Program-made: the position numbers and the translations under genes
The notes under the pieces: model-generated
Databases searched by the model: none
Told to the model about the DNA's origin: nothing
What the model saw: only the letters and a program-made list of their open reading frames with translations
Source: Mycobacterium palustre
Lineage (GTDB): Bacteria; Actinomycetota; Actinomycetes; Mycobacteriales; Mycobacteriaceae
Assembly (NCBI RefSeq): GCF_002101785.1
Contig: NZ_LQPJ01000147.1
Location: forward strand, 1 to 58,551
Reading direction: 5' to 3'
Length of the DNA: 58,551 bases
Shown: piece after piece, positions 34,901 through 42,387 of the stretch
How positions within the stretch are numbered: position 1 is the first letter of the stretch
Layout: each line of letters opens with the position of its first letter

Positions 34901-36112
34901 CTGCAGCATTGGACCCACGCGTTCGACTATGCGCTCGTCACCGGCGACGGCGATTGGCGGCGCGCCCAGATCCCAAGCGCCAGCGCCCAATTCGCCCACC
35001 CGCTGCTGGCCGTGCGCCCCAGCCCGCCGGGCGGCGACCTGCCGCCGGAGGGATCGCTGCTGCGCGTCGAACCCGACGGCGCGGTGCAACTGGCGGCCCT
35101 CAAGGCCGCCGGCAACCCGCTGGCCGCCGGCCGCGCCCGGCGGGCCGACCCCGCCGAGGTGGCCCTGCGGCTGGTGGAGGCCACCGGCGCCGGCGCCCGC
35201 GTGACCGTCCGGTCCGACCACGCCGACGTCGCCGGGCTGCGGCTCGCCGACCTGCTGGAAAGCCCGCTGGGCCCACCCGCGGGATCGGTCGACCTGCACG
35301 GCTACCAGGTGGCCACCGTGCTGGCCCGACTCGAAACACCGGGCGCACCAAGGGGTTCCGGCGAGCTGGCCCCGAACGCCGAGGCGGCGCAACCGCTGTA
35401 CGCCCGCTACTGGCTGCACAACCGCGGCCCCGCGCCGCTCGGCGGCCTGCCGGCCGTCGCCCACCTGCACCCCCATCGGGTGGCCGCCGACCCCGGCGAG
35501 CGGGTGGCGCTGCGCCTCACCGCGGCCAGCGACTGCACCGACGCCGCCCTGAGCGGCGCGGTGCGGGTGCTGTGCCCCGACGCCTGGTCCGCCGCCCCCG
35601 CCGAGCTGCCCTTCAGCCTGCGCAGCGGCGAGCACCGCGAGGCCGACGTGGTCGTGACGATCCCGGCCGGCGCGCCGCCGGGCCTGTATCCCGTGCGCGC
35701 CCAGCTCCGCGTCGCCGGGGACGGCGTGCCGGCGGCGTGGCGCCAGGCGGTCGAGGACGTGTGCGTCGTCGAGGTCGGGGCCCCCGACGAGGCGGACCTC
35801 GTCTACCTCGTCGACGGGCCGGCCGACGTCGAGGTCGCGGCCGGGGCCACGGCGCGGCTGGCCGTCACGGTCGGCACCCACGCCCGGGCCCCGCTGGCGC
35901 TCGAGGCCCACCTGATCAGCCCGTGGGACACCTGGGAGTGGATCGGCCCGGCGGCGCGCGGCGCCGCGCTGGCCGCCCACGGCACGGTCGAACTGGGCTT
36001 CGACGTGACGCCGCCGCCGTGGCAGGACCCCGGCCAGTGGTGGGCCCTGGTCCGGGTGGGCTGCGCCGGGCGGCTCCTGTACTCCGAGGCGGTGCGGGTG
36101 ACGGTGACATGA
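31937..36112 (+). CDS. glycoside hydrolase family 38 alpha-mannosidase
   Basis: 1391 residues, starting GTG 31937. The GH38 zinc/catalytic core is intact: H102 and D104 in SHFHYDPVWW, the nucleophile D225 in AWQLDVFGHDPQFPG, and the His pair H447-H448 in YGAHHDAITGSESDQVYLDLL. The middle and C-terminal beta domains follow (NEHYRLAVDPARGGAVASLE, YALVTGDGDWRRAQI). There is no signal peptide, so it is probably cytoplasmic. From memory it corresponds to Rv0648 (about 1215 residues); the extra length is mainly in Ala/Pro/Gly-rich C-terminal sequence. A perfect 12-base tandem repeat at 34724-34747 gives FEDRFEDR. A role in recycling mannose from glycans is inferred. The next gene overlaps its stop (ATGA). 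Confidence 0.92.
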   Translation: MQVISADSTELFVGPPDAPLQLARIGLAGCVAPTPVRIDGDGLSGAATAQPGSGAVEVPVTVAGAVVGERRAARVHAGGDITEFEFTIAEPGWTMFMVSHFHYDPVWWNTQGAYTSEWVADPPGRQANGFALVRAHLEMARREPEYKFVLAEVDYLKPYWDTHPEDRADLRRFLAEGRLEVMGGTYNEPNTNLTGPETTIRNLVHGMGFQRDVLEADPATAWQLDVFGHDPQFPGMAADAGLTSSSWARGPFHQWGPAHGEGVDRMQFRSEFEWIAPSGRGLLTHYMPAHYGAGWGMDEATTLADAEEATYRLFCQLKGVALTRNVLLPVGTDYTPPNKWVTAIHRDWAARYTWPRFVCGLPREFFAAVRAELARRGGEPSPQTRDMNPIYTGKDVSYIDTKQANRAAEDTVLAAERFAVFAALLAGAEYPQAALAKAWVQLAYGAHHDAITGSESDQVYLDLLTGWRDAWELGRAARDNSLSVLSGAIGGDVIVWNPLAQRRTDVVTVRLDAPLGPGVRVFDPGGAEQPALVEHDGRSVSWLARDVPSLGWRAYRLVSDAEPRRWEPMRGTAIGNEHYRLAVDPARGGAVASLERDGRQLIAGGRLGNDLAVYEEYPAHPTQGEGPWHLLPKGPVVCSSESPARVRAYRGPLGERLVVQGRVGGVLRYTQTLTLWHGVARVDCRTVIDEFTGQDLLVRLRWPCPVPGAMPVSEVGDAVVGRGFALLHEPPGGGRSVDTARHPWTLDNPAYGWFGLSSAVRVRIGDRVRAVSVAEVVSPDEAVSGPLARGLMVGLVRAGVTATCSGADRPRYGHLGVDSNLPDVRIALGGPSRNSFTKDVLTQADSWYTDELERQLAQTGRARVWVPAATALAAVWVPGADLRAPLALPVLIVDGRDDDGLAAAIASLVDELGGAEIGVTQRAPSGLSSFEDRFEDRTVALLNRGVPSFAVDTDGTLHTALMRSCTGWPSGIWIDDPRRTAPDGSSFQLQHWTHAFDYALVTGDGDWRRAQIPSASAQFAHPLLAVRPSPPGGDLPPEGSLLRVEPDGAVQLAALKAAGNPLAAGRARRADPAEVALRLVEATGAGARVTVRSDHADVAGLRLADLLESPLGPPAGSVDLHGYQVATVLARLETPGAPRGSGELAPNAEAAQPLYARYWLHNRGPAPLGGLPAVAHLHPHRVAADPGERVALRLTAASDCTDAALSGAVRVLCPDAWSAAPAELPFSLRSGEHREADVVVTIPAGAPPGLYPVRAQLRVAGDGVPAAWRQAVEDVCVVEVGAPDEADLVYLVDGPADVEVAAGATARLAVTVGTHARAPLALEAHLISPWDTWEWIGPAARGAALAAHGTVELGFDVTPPPWQDPGQWWALVRVGCAGRLLYSEAVRVTVT

Positions 36113-36726
36113 GCCTCGACACGGTGGCAACCGTTGCGGGGGAACCGATTTCGGTGGCGGAGGTCGACGCGGCCGAGGCCCGGCTGCGCGCCGGCGCGGG
36201 CGCGGCCCGGCTGCCCGCCGCCGGCACCGGCGAGGGCCGGCAACTGCGCCGCTGGCTCACCCAGCTGATCGTGACCCGGCGGGTGGTCGCGGCCGAGGCG
36301 GTCGCGCGCGGCCTGACCGCCCGCGACGCGCCGGCCGAGGCCGACGTGCTGCCCGACGCGACGGCGCGGCTGGAGATCGGCAGCGTCGCCGCGGCCGCGC
36401 TGGCCGATCCGCTGTCGCGGGCGGTGTACGCCGACGTCACCGCGGCGGTCCGGGTCAGCGATGACGATGTGGCCGCCTATCACGCCCGCAACCCGCTGCG
36501 GTTCGCCGCGTCGAGCGCGGCCCCGGACGGCTGGCGCGCGCCCGCGCTCACCGCGCCGCCGCTGGACGAGGTGCGGCGGGTGATCGCCGAGCATCTGCGC
36601 GGCGCCGCGCGCCGCCGCGCCTTCCGGGTGTGGCTCGACGCGCGCCGGGCCGCGCTGGTCGAGCTCGCGCCCGGCTACGAGCATCCCGGCGACCCGCGCC
36701 AGCCCGACAACACCCACCGGCACTGA
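36109..36726 (+). CDS. SurA/parvulin-like protein (annotated FabD2 in H37Rv)
   Basis: 205 residues. The N-terminus SLDTVATVAGEPISVAEVDA followed by a long helix (RQLRRWLTQLIVTRRVVAAEA) resembles the SurA/PpiC chaperone N-domain, and VSDDDVAAYHARNPLRF with LDEVRRVIAEHLRGAARRRAF matches the second helical part of that fold. No parvulin isomerase core is visible between them. The H37Rv counterpart Rv0649 carries the label malonyl-CoA acyltransferase FabD2, but I see no GHSxG acyltransferase motif, so that name looks unsupported. It overlaps the mannosidase stop codon and is followed by the ROK gene after 5 bp, so it belongs to that operon. There is no signal peptide. Confidence 0.75.
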   Translation: MSLDTVATVAGEPISVAEVDAAEARLRAGAGAARLPAAGTGEGRQLRRWLTQLIVTRRVVAAEAVARGLTARDAPAEADVLPDATARLEIGSVAAAALADPLSRAVYADVTAAVRVSDDDVAAYHARNPLRFAASSAAPDGWRAPALTAPPLDEVRRVIAEHLRGAARRRAFRVWLDARRAALVELAPGYEHPGDPRQPDNTHRH

Positions 36727-36731
36727 CGGCC

Positions 36732-37649
36732 ATGCTCACCCTCGCCCTGGACATCGGCGGCACCAAGATCGCCGCCGGCCTGGCCGACGCCGCCGGCGCC
36801 CTGGTGCACACCGACATCCGGCCCACCCCGCCCGGGGGCGGGGCCGAGGAGGTGTGGGCGGCGGTCGCCGCCACGATCGCCGACTGCCTGCGCGCAGCCG
36901 GTGGGCCCGTCGCCGCGGTGGGCATCGCGTCCGCCGGGCCCGTCGACCTGGCCCGCGGAACCGTCAGCCCGATCAACATCGAAGGCTGGCAGGGCTTCCC
37001 GCTGCGGGACCGGGTCGCGGCCCTGATTCCGGGGGCGCCCGGCGTGCCGGTGCGGCTGGCCGGCGACGGCGTGTGCATGGCGCTTGGCGAGCACTGGCTC
37101 GGCGCGGGCCGCGGGGCCCGCTTCCTGCTCGGGATGGTCGTGTCCACCGGCGTGGGCGGCGGACTGGTGCTCGGCGGCGCCCCGTACACCGGGCGGACCG
37201 GCAACGCCGGACACGTCGGTCACGTGGTGGTCGAAGAGGACGGGGCGCCGTGCACCTGCGGCGGCCACGGTTGCGTCGAAACGGTCGCGGCCGGCCCGTG
37301 GCTGGTGCGCTGGGCGCGGGCCAACGGCTGGGCCGCGCCGCCCGGCGCCGGCGCCCGAAACCTGGCCGCCGCGGCGGCGGCCGGCGACCCGGTGGCGCGG
37401 CGCGCCTTCGGCAGGGGCGCCCGCGCGCTCGCGGCGATGATCGCCTCGGTGGCGGCCGTCTGCGACCTGGACCTCGTCGTTTTGGGCGGCGGCGTCGCCA
37501 ACGCCGGGCCGCTGCTGTTCGACCCGCTGCGCGCGGCCTTGGCCGGCTACGCCGGACTTGACTTCCTCGCCGGGCTGCGGGTGGTGCCCGCCGAACTCGG
37601 CGGCCAGGCCGGCCTGGTCGGGGCGGCCCGGCTGGCGGGGCTGCCGTAG
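36732..37649 (+). CDS. ROK-family sugar kinase
   Basis: 305 residues. The ATP-binding signature LTLALDIGGTKIAAGLAD opens the protein. The sugar-binding and second phosphate segments are VGIASAGPVDLARG, STGVGGGLVLGGAPYTG and GNAGHVGHVVVEEDG. The ROK zinc motif is APCTCGGHGCVETVAAGP. There is no N-terminal DNA-binding domain, so it is a kinase rather than a repressor. From memory it matches Rv0650. Being in one operon with the alpha-mannosidase suggests it phosphorylates a released hexose such as mannose or glucose, which is inference. Confidence 0.92.
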   Translation: MLTLALDIGGTKIAAGLADAAGALVHTDIRPTPPGGGAEEVWAAVAATIADCLRAAGGPVAAVGIASAGPVDLARGTVSPINIEGWQGFPLRDRVAALIPGAPGVPVRLAGDGVCMALGEHWLGAGRGARFLLGMVVSTGVGGGLVLGGAPYTGRTGNAGHVGHVVVEEDGAPCTCGGHGCVETVAAGPWLVRWARANGWAAPPGAGARNLAAAAAAGDPVARRAFGRGARALAAMIASVAAVCDLDLVVLGGGVANAGPLLFDPLRAALAGYAGLDFLAGLRVVPAELGGQAGLVGAARLAGLP

Positions 37650-37658
37650 CGGCTTGTT

Positions 37659-37688
37659 TTGGCTGATCGCGGGGCGCCACGCTATCCT
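37659..37688 (+). promoter_or_regulatory. candidate SigA promoter for rplJ-rplL
   Basis: TTGGCT at 37659-37664 and TATCCT at 37683-37688 are 18 bases apart, just downstream of the ROK stop and upstream of the L10 leader. Both hexamers match mycobacterial SigA sequences well. Confidence 0.6.
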
Positions 37689-37690
37689 GG

Positions 37691-37800
37691 TTGGCGATCC
37701 ACCGAAGACCGTCGGTCACCGAGAAATCGGTTGAAGGTCCGGGAGCATCCCGGCGGCCCACGCAGGAGGACGAGGCAGCACGCCGGCGCGAGCCGGCGCG
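37691..37800 (+). ncRNA. ribosomal protein L10 leader RNA (L10/L12 autoregulation site)
   Basis: The sequence after the promoter contains CACCGAAGACCGTCGGTCACCGA, then GAAGGTCCGGGAGCATCCCGG and CCCACGCAGGAGGACGAGG, the kind of conserved unpaired and stem segments found in L10 leaders upstream of rplJ. It ends in a clean hairpin at 37781-37798, CGCCGGC-GCGA-GCCGGCG, with a GNRA tetraloop. In other bacteria L10-(L12)4 binds this RNA to repress its own synthesis. The precise boundaries are approximate; a covariance-model scan would settle them. Confidence 0.65.
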
Positions 37801-37806
37801 TATTTT

Positions 37807-37846
37807 CGCCCCGGCCGCTTCCTGCGCCGGGGCGTTCGTCGTTTTT
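37807..37846 (+). terminator. attenuator-like hairpin in the rplJ leader
   Basis: A 9-bp stem, CGCCCCGGC (37807-37815) with GCCGGGGCG (37826-37834) around a 10-base loop, is followed by GTTCGTCG and then TTTTT at 37842-37846. It looks like an intrinsic terminator within the leader, 50 bases before rplJ, and could couple L10 binding to transcription attenuation. The T run is separated from the stem, so it may be a weak terminator. Confidence 0.5.
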
Positions 37847-37895
37847 GAGGTGGTCGCAGAGGACACGTCGCACGACTTCACACCAGGAGGTATGC

Positions 37896-38453
37896 ATGGC
37901 CCGGGCTGACAAGGCCACCGCCGTTGCAGACATCGCCGAGCAGTTCAAGGAGGCGACGGCCACCCTCATCACCGAGTACCGCGGTCTGACGGTGGCCCAC
38001 CTCGCCGAGCTGCGCCGGTCGCTGGCGGGCTCGGCCACCTACACGGTCGCCAAGAACACGCTGATCAAGCGCGCCGCGTCGGACGCCGGGATCGAGGGGC
38101 TCGACGAGCTGTTCGCCGGCCCGACGGCCATCGCGTTCGTCCGGGGCGAGCCGGTCGACGCCGCCAAGGCCATCAAGACCTTCGCCAAGGAGAACAAGGC
38201 GCTGGTCATCAAGGGCGGCTACATGGACGGCCACCCGCTGACGGTCGCCGAGGTGGAACGCATCGCGGACCTCGAGTCGCGCGAGGTGTTGCTGGCCAAG
38301 CTGGCCGGTGCGATGAAGGGCAACCTCGCCAAGGCGGCCGGCCTGTTCAACGCGCCCGCCTCGCAGGTCGCCCGCCTGGCGGCCGCGCTGCAGGAAAAGA
38401 AGGCCTCCCAGGCAGGCCCGGAGACCGCCGAGACCCCGGCCGACGCCGAATAA
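37896..38453 (+). CDS. rplJ: 50S ribosomal protein L10
   Basis: 185 residues, starting at ATG 37896 with AGGAGG at 37885-37890. Family segments: ADKATAVADIAEQFKEATAT, LITEYRGLTVAHLAELRRSL, TYTVAKNTLIKRAASDAG and FAGPTAIAFVRGEPVDAAK. L10 is the base of the L7/L12 stalk on 23S rRNA. The C-terminal tail (KKASQAGPETAETPADAE) is longer and acidic, as in other mycobacteria. A longer open frame begins at 37659 but its first 79 residues cover the leader RNA and are not coding. Confidence 0.97.
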   Translation: MARADKATAVADIAEQFKEATATLITEYRGLTVAHLAELRRSLAGSATYTVAKNTLIKRAASDAGIEGLDELFAGPTAIAFVRGEPVDAAKAIKTFAKENKALVIKGGYMDGHPLTVAEVERIADLESREVLLAKLAGAMKGNLAKAAGLFNAPASQVARLAAALQEKKASQAGPETAETPADAE

Positions 38454-38484
38454 ACCCCCACCCAAACCAGGAAGGACCCACACC

Positions 38485-38877
38485 ATGGCAAAGATCTCCA
38501 CCGACGACCTGCTCGACGCCTTCAAGGAGATGACGCTGCTCGAGCTTTCGGACTTCGTCAAGAAGTTCGAGGAGACCTTCGAGGTCACCGCGGCCGCCCC
38601 GGTCGCGGTCGCCGCCGCCGGCCCCGCCGCCGGGGGCGCCCCCGCCGAGGCCGCCGAGGAGCAGTCGGAGTTCGACGTCATCCTCGAGGCCGCCGGCGAC
38701 AAGAAGATCGGCGTCATCAAGGTGGTCCGCGAGATCGTCTCCGGCCTGGGCCTCAAGGAGGCCAAGGACCTGGTCGACAGCGCGCCCAAGCCGCTGCTGG
38801 AGAAGGTCGCCAAGGAGGCCGCCGACGAGGCCAAGGCCAAGCTCGAGGCCGCCGGCGCCACCGTCACCGTCAAGTAA
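38485..38877 (+). CDS. rplL: 50S ribosomal protein L7/L12
   Basis: 130 residues. The N-terminal dimerisation helix is STDDLLDAFKEMTLLELSDF, the Ala/Pro/Gly-rich hinge follows, and the C-terminal factor-binding domain has KKIGVIKVVREIVSGLGLKE and AKDLVDSAPKPLLEKVAKE. It forms the multi-copy stalk that recruits translation GTPases. CAGGAAGGACC precedes its ATG, 31 bp after rplJ. A strong terminator follows 12 bp after the stop. Confidence 0.98.
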   Translation: MAKISTDDLLDAFKEMTLLELSDFVKKFEETFEVTAAAPVAVAAAGPAAGGAPAEAAEEQSEFDVILEAAGDKKIGVIKVVREIVSGLGLKEAKDLVDSAPKPLLEKVAKEAADEAKAKLEAAGATVTVK

Positions 38878-38889
38878 GTCGACGCGCGC

Positions 38890-38920
38890 AAACCCCCGGG
38901 ACGCCAGGTCCCGGGGGTTT
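38890..38920 (+). terminator. intrinsic terminator after rplL
   Basis: A perfect 13-bp inverted repeat, AAACCCCCGGGAC (38890-38902) and GTCCCGGGGGTTT (38908-38920), flanks the 5-base loop GCCAG. Its arms carry A and T ends, so it may serve both rplL and the converging TetR gene. Confidence 0.85.
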
Positions 38921-38927
38921 GGCGCGC

Positions 38928-39611
38928 TCAGCGCGGGCGGCTCGCGGCCTCCTGCGACCGCGCCACCCGCTCGGGTGAGTCACCGAGGGCCACGAAGAAG
39001 TTCGCCGTCATCGCGCGGAGCACCGGCGCGACCGCCGCTCCGTCGTCGCCGTAGAAGCCGGCCAGCTCGAGCATCACGAACCCGTGGATCAGCGCCCAGA
39101 ACTGGGCCGCCGTCGCCACGACCGCCTCGTCGCCCGGCGCCCCCGCGCCGATCCGCCCGGCCAGCATGGACCGCCGCACGGCCCGCACCACGTGCGCGAA
39201 GCTGGGAATGTGCTGCTCGATCTCGGCGACCGTCAGGGCCAAGACGTTGCCGGCCGGCGCGTTGATGCCGTGGGCGCTGGTGCTGCCGAACATCAACCGA
39301 TACATGTGCGGGCGCTCGATGGCATAACGCCGGTAGGCCACGCCCAGGGCGAACAGGTCGGCGACCGGGTCCTCGGTCTCGGGCAGCGTGAGTGCGGCGT
39401 CGAACTGCCGCAGGCCCTCGTCGGCGACCGCGGCGATCAGGCCGCGCATCCCGCCGAAATGGGTGTACAGCGCCATCGTCGAGGTCCCCGCGGCCCCGGC
39501 CACCCGCCGGGTCTGTAGCGCGTCCGGGCCCTGCTCGTTCAGCAGGCCGACGGCGGCGCGCAGCATCTCGTCGCGAACGCTGCGCGCGCCCTGCTGGGTC
39601 TCCGAAGTCAT
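38928..39611 (-). CDS. TetR-family transcriptional regulator
   Basis: 227 residues. The N-terminal helix-turn-helix is RDEMLRAAVGLLNEQGPDAL, QTRRVAGAAGTSTMALYTHF. The C-terminal ligand domain contains YAIERPHMYRLMFGSTSAHG and TAAQFWALIHGFVMLELAGF, as in TetR_C members of the Rv0653c group. ATG 39611 is used; a GTG at 39620 is possible. It is divergent from the carotenoid oxygenase with a palindromic A/T-rich site between, so local control of that gene and of itself is the simple expectation. Confidence 0.9.
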   Translation of the reverse strand: MTSETQQGARSVRDEMLRAAVGLLNEQGPDALQTRRVAGAAGTSTMALYTHFGGMRGLIAAVADEGLRQFDAALTLPETEDPVADLFALGVAYRRYAIERPHMYRLMFGSTSAHGINAPAGNVLALTVAEIEQHIPSFAHVVRAVRRSMLAGRIGAGAPGDEAVVATAAQFWALIHGFVMLELAGFYGDDGAAVAPVLRAMTANFFVALGDSPERVARSQEAASRPR

Positions 39612-39645
39612 CCTTGCCACCTTCTCACCGTCGGCGTACCGTTCT

Positions 39646-39671
39646 TATAACGCTGAAATAACGATGTTATA
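39646..39671. promoter_or_regulatory. candidate TetR operator between tetR and the carotenoid oxygenase gene
   Basis: TATAAC (39646-39651) and its complement GTTATA (39666-39671) form an inverted repeat spaced by 14 bases. A second ATAACG inside gives a direct repeat. The sequence is strikingly A/T-rich for this genome and lies 11 bases before the oxygenase ATG, so a bound regulator would cover the start region of both genes. Confidence 0.55.
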
Positions 39672-39682
39672 GGAGCTCGGCC

Positions 39683-41203
39683 ATGACGTCCACGCAGACC
39701 GTCCAGACCCGCAATCCGTACCTCGAGGGCTTTTTGGCGCCGGTAGGCGCCGAGGTGACCGCCACCGAGCTCGAGGTCACCGGGCACATCCCCGAGCACC
39801 TCGACGGGCGCTACCTGCGCAACGGACCCAACCCGGCCGAAGAGGTCGACCCGGCCACCTACCACTGGTTCAGCGGCGACGGCATGGTGCACGGCGTCGC
39901 GCTGCGCGACGGCAAGGCCCGCTGGTACCGCAACCGCTGGGTGCGCAGCCTGTCGGTGTCCGCCACCCTCGGCGAGCCCGCCCCGCGCCGGCTCGACCCC
40001 CGGGCCGGGATGCTGTCGCTGGGCGCAAACACCAACGTCGTGACCCACGCCGGCCGCACCCTGGCGCTGGTCGAGGGTGGGGTCGCCAACTACGAGCTGA
40101 CCGAGGAGCTCGACACCCTCGGGACCTGCGACTTCGACGGCACGCTGGCCGGCGGCTACACCGCCCACCCGCACCGCGACCCGCGCACCGGCGAGCTGCA
40201 CGCCGTGTCCTACTCGTTCGCGCGCGGGCGCACCGTGCAGTACTCGGTGATCGACACCCACGGGCGGGCCCGCCGGACCGTCGACATCGAGGTGTCGGGG
40301 TCGCCGATGATGCACGACTTTTCCCTGACCGACAAATACGTGGTGCTCTACGACCTGCCCGTCACCTTCGACCCGGTGCAGGTCGTGCCGTCGAGCGTGC
40401 CGGGCTGGCTGGGCGCCCCGGCCCGGCTGGTGCTGCAGTCGCTGATCGGGCGCGTGCGGGTGCCCGGCCCGATCAGCGCGATGATGAACCGCAACCCCAA
40501 GCATTCCGACCGGATGCCGTACGCGTGGAACCCCGACTACCCGGCGCGCATCGGGGTGATGCCGCGCGAGGGCGGTGACGACGCCGGAAAAGCCGACGTC
40601 CGCTGGTTCGACATCGAACCCTGCTACGTCTACCACCCCCTCAACGCGTACTCCGAAATGCGCGGCGCCGCAGAGGTTTTGGTGCTCGACGTGGTCCGCT
40701 ATTCGCGGATGTTCGACCGCGATCGGCGCGGTCCCGGCGACACGCCGCCCACGCTGGAGCGCTGGACCGTCGACCTGGCCACCGGCGCGGTGAGCACCGA
40801 GTGCCGCGACGACCGGCCGCAGGAGTTCCCCCGGATCGACGAAACCGTGCTCGGCCGGCGCCACCGCTACGGCTACACCGTCGGCTTCGGATACCTCGGC
40901 GACAAAGCGACCGAGTCGCCCACCGCGGTGTACAAGCACGACTACGCGACCGGCTCGCGCGACGTCGCCCGCCTCGATCCCGACATTTTGGTCGGCGAGA
41001 TGTGCTTCGTTCCCAACCCCGGGCGCGGCCCGCTGGAAACGGCCGAAGACGACGGCGTCCTGATGGGCTACGGCTATCACCGCGGACGGGACGAGGGCCA
41101 GCTGCTGCTGATCGACGCCCGCACCCTCGAGCCCATGGCCACCGTGCACCTGCCGCAGCGGGTCCCGATGGGCTTCCACGGCAACTGGGCGCCCGCTAGC
41201 TAA
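39683..41203 (+). CDS. carotenoid cleavage oxygenase
   Basis: 506 residues, a seven-bladed-propeller dioxygenase using one iron held by four histidines. The candidate ligands sit in GGYTAHPHRDP, SPMMHDFSLTDKYVV, CYVYHPLNAYSE and, at the C-terminus, MGFHGNWAPAS. The N-terminal RYLRNGPNPAEEVDP and HWFSGDGMVHGV are family signatures. From memory it corresponds to Rv0654, which cleaves retinoid and carotenoid substrates asymmetrically. AGGAGC precedes the ATG. It is divergent from tetR and followed by mkl after about 170 bp. Confidence 0.93.
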   Translation: MTSTQTVQTRNPYLEGFLAPVGAEVTATELEVTGHIPEHLDGRYLRNGPNPAEEVDPATYHWFSGDGMVHGVALRDGKARWYRNRWVRSLSVSATLGEPAPRRLDPRAGMLSLGANTNVVTHAGRTLALVEGGVANYELTEELDTLGTCDFDGTLAGGYTAHPHRDPRTGELHAVSYSFARGRTVQYSVIDTHGRARRTVDIEVSGSPMMHDFSLTDKYVVLYDLPVTFDPVQVVPSSVPGWLGAPARLVLQSLIGRVRVPGPISAMMNRNPKHSDRMPYAWNPDYPARIGVMPREGGDDAGKADVRWFDIEPCYVYHPLNAYSEMRGAAEVLVLDVVRYSRMFDRDRRGPGDTPPTLERWTVDLATGAVSTECRDDRPQEFPRIDETVLGRRHRYGYTVGFGYLGDKATESPTAVYKHDYATGSRDVARLDPDILVGEMCFVPNPGRGPLETAEDDGVLMGYGYHRGRDEGQLLLIDARTLEPMATVHLPQRVPMGFHGNWAPAS

Positions 41204-41373
41204 CACGCGCGTCAAATAATTCCGCCGCGACGCGGCCTCCCTGGGTCTCAGGTCGGCCAATTTTTACCGGCGGCGCTGCCCAACCGTGATGCACCTCAGG
41301 GCCGTGCGCTACAGTGACTCATGCCACACAAAAGGGCAGGTGGCGGGCACGAGCGTCGACGGAAGGATTGCCC

Positions 41374-42387
41374 ATGGGCGTCGCTATCGAGGTGAAGGGG
41401 CTCACCAAGTCGTTCGGTCCCTCCAGGATTTGGGAAGACGTGACGCTGGACATCCCTCCAGGGGAGGTCAGCGTGTTGCTGGGGCCGTCGGGTACCGGCA
41501 AATCGGTGTTTTTGAAGTCTCTGATCGGGTTGCTGCGCCCGGAGCGCGGGTCGATTTTGATCGACGGCACCGACATCCTGCAGTGTTCGGCCAAGGAGCT
41601 TTACGAGATCCGCACGCTGTTCGGCGTGATGTTCCAGGATGGCGCCCTGTTCGGTTCGATGAACCTGTTCGACAACGCGGCGTTTCCGTTGCGCGAGCAC
41701 ACCAAGAAGAAGGAAAGCGAGATCCGTGACATCGTCATGGAGAAGCTGTCTTTGGTGGGTTTGGGTGGGGACGAAAAGAAGTTTCCCGGCGAGATTTCCG
41801 GCGGTATGCGCAAGCGCGCCAGCCTGGCCCGCGCGCTGGTGATGGATCCGCAGATCATCTTGTGCGACGAGCCGGACTCGGGTCTGGACCCGGTGCGTAC
41901 CGCCTATTTGAGCCAGCTGATCCTTGACATCAACGCCCAGATCGATGCCACGGTGCTGATCGTGACGCACAACATCAACATCGCGCGCACCGTGCCTGAC
42001 AACATCGGCATGCTGTTTCGGCGCAAGCTGGTCATGTTCGGCCCGCGCGAGGTGCTGCTGACCAGCGACGAGCCGGTGGTGCGCCAGTTCCTCAACGGCC
42101 GGCGCATCGGGCCGATCGGCATGTCGGAGGAAAAGGACGAGGCGACCATGGCCGAGGAGCAGGCCGCGCTCGAGGCGGGCCAGCACGCCGGCGGTGTCGA
42201 GGAGATCGAGGGGGTGCCTCCGCAGATCGTGGCGTCGCCCGGGATGCCCGAGCGCAAGGCCGTCGCCCGCCGCCAGGCCCGGGTCCGCGAGATCCTGCAC
42301 ACCCTGCCCAAGAAGGCGCAGGCGGCGATCCTCGACGACCTCGAGGGCACCCACAAATACAAGTCCCACGAGTTCGGTGGCGAGTGA
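41374..42387 (+). CDS. mkl: Mkl/MceG-type ABC-transporter ATPase for Mce lipid importers
   Basis: 337 residues. The ATPase has Walker A LLGPSGTGKSVFLKSL, Q-loop GVMFQDGALFGSMNLF, the signature SGGMRKRASLARALVMD and Walker B IILCDEPDSGLDP with the H-loop VTHNINIAR. A 100-residue C-terminal extension (SEEKDEATMAEEQAAL, GMPERKAVARRQARVREI) is specific to Mkl. In mycobacteria it energises several Mce systems, including cholesterol import by Mce4. ATG 41374 with GGAAGGA before it is chosen; a 20-residue longer frame from 41314 exists, and H37Rv's annotated product is longer, so the start is not certain. Confidence 0.93.
   Translation: MGVAIEVKGLTKSFGPSRIWEDVTLDIPPGEVSVLLGPSGTGKSVFLKSLIGLLRPERGSILIDGTDILQCSAKELYEIRTLFGVMFQDGALFGSMNLFDNAAFPLREHTKKKESEIRDIVMEKLSLVGLGGDEKKFPGEISGGMRKRASLARALVMDPQIILCDEPDSGLDPVRTAYLSQLILDINAQIDATVLIVTHNINIARTVPDNIGMLFRRKLVMFGPREVLLTSDEPVVRQFLNGRRIGPIGMSEEKDEATMAEEQAALEAGQHAGGVEEIEGVPPQIVASPGMPERKAVARRQARVREILHTLPKKAQAAILDDLEGTHKYKSHEFGGE

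Noticed and set aside
41282..41315. mkl promoter with -10 TACAGT at 41310-41315
   Set aside because: The -10 is acceptable but no -35 hexamer exists at a fitting distance, so no feature was made.
41314..41373. Longer start for mkl
   Set aside because: The extra 20 residues lack a good ribosome site, while ATG 41374 has GGAAGGA. Kept as an alternative in the mkl entry.
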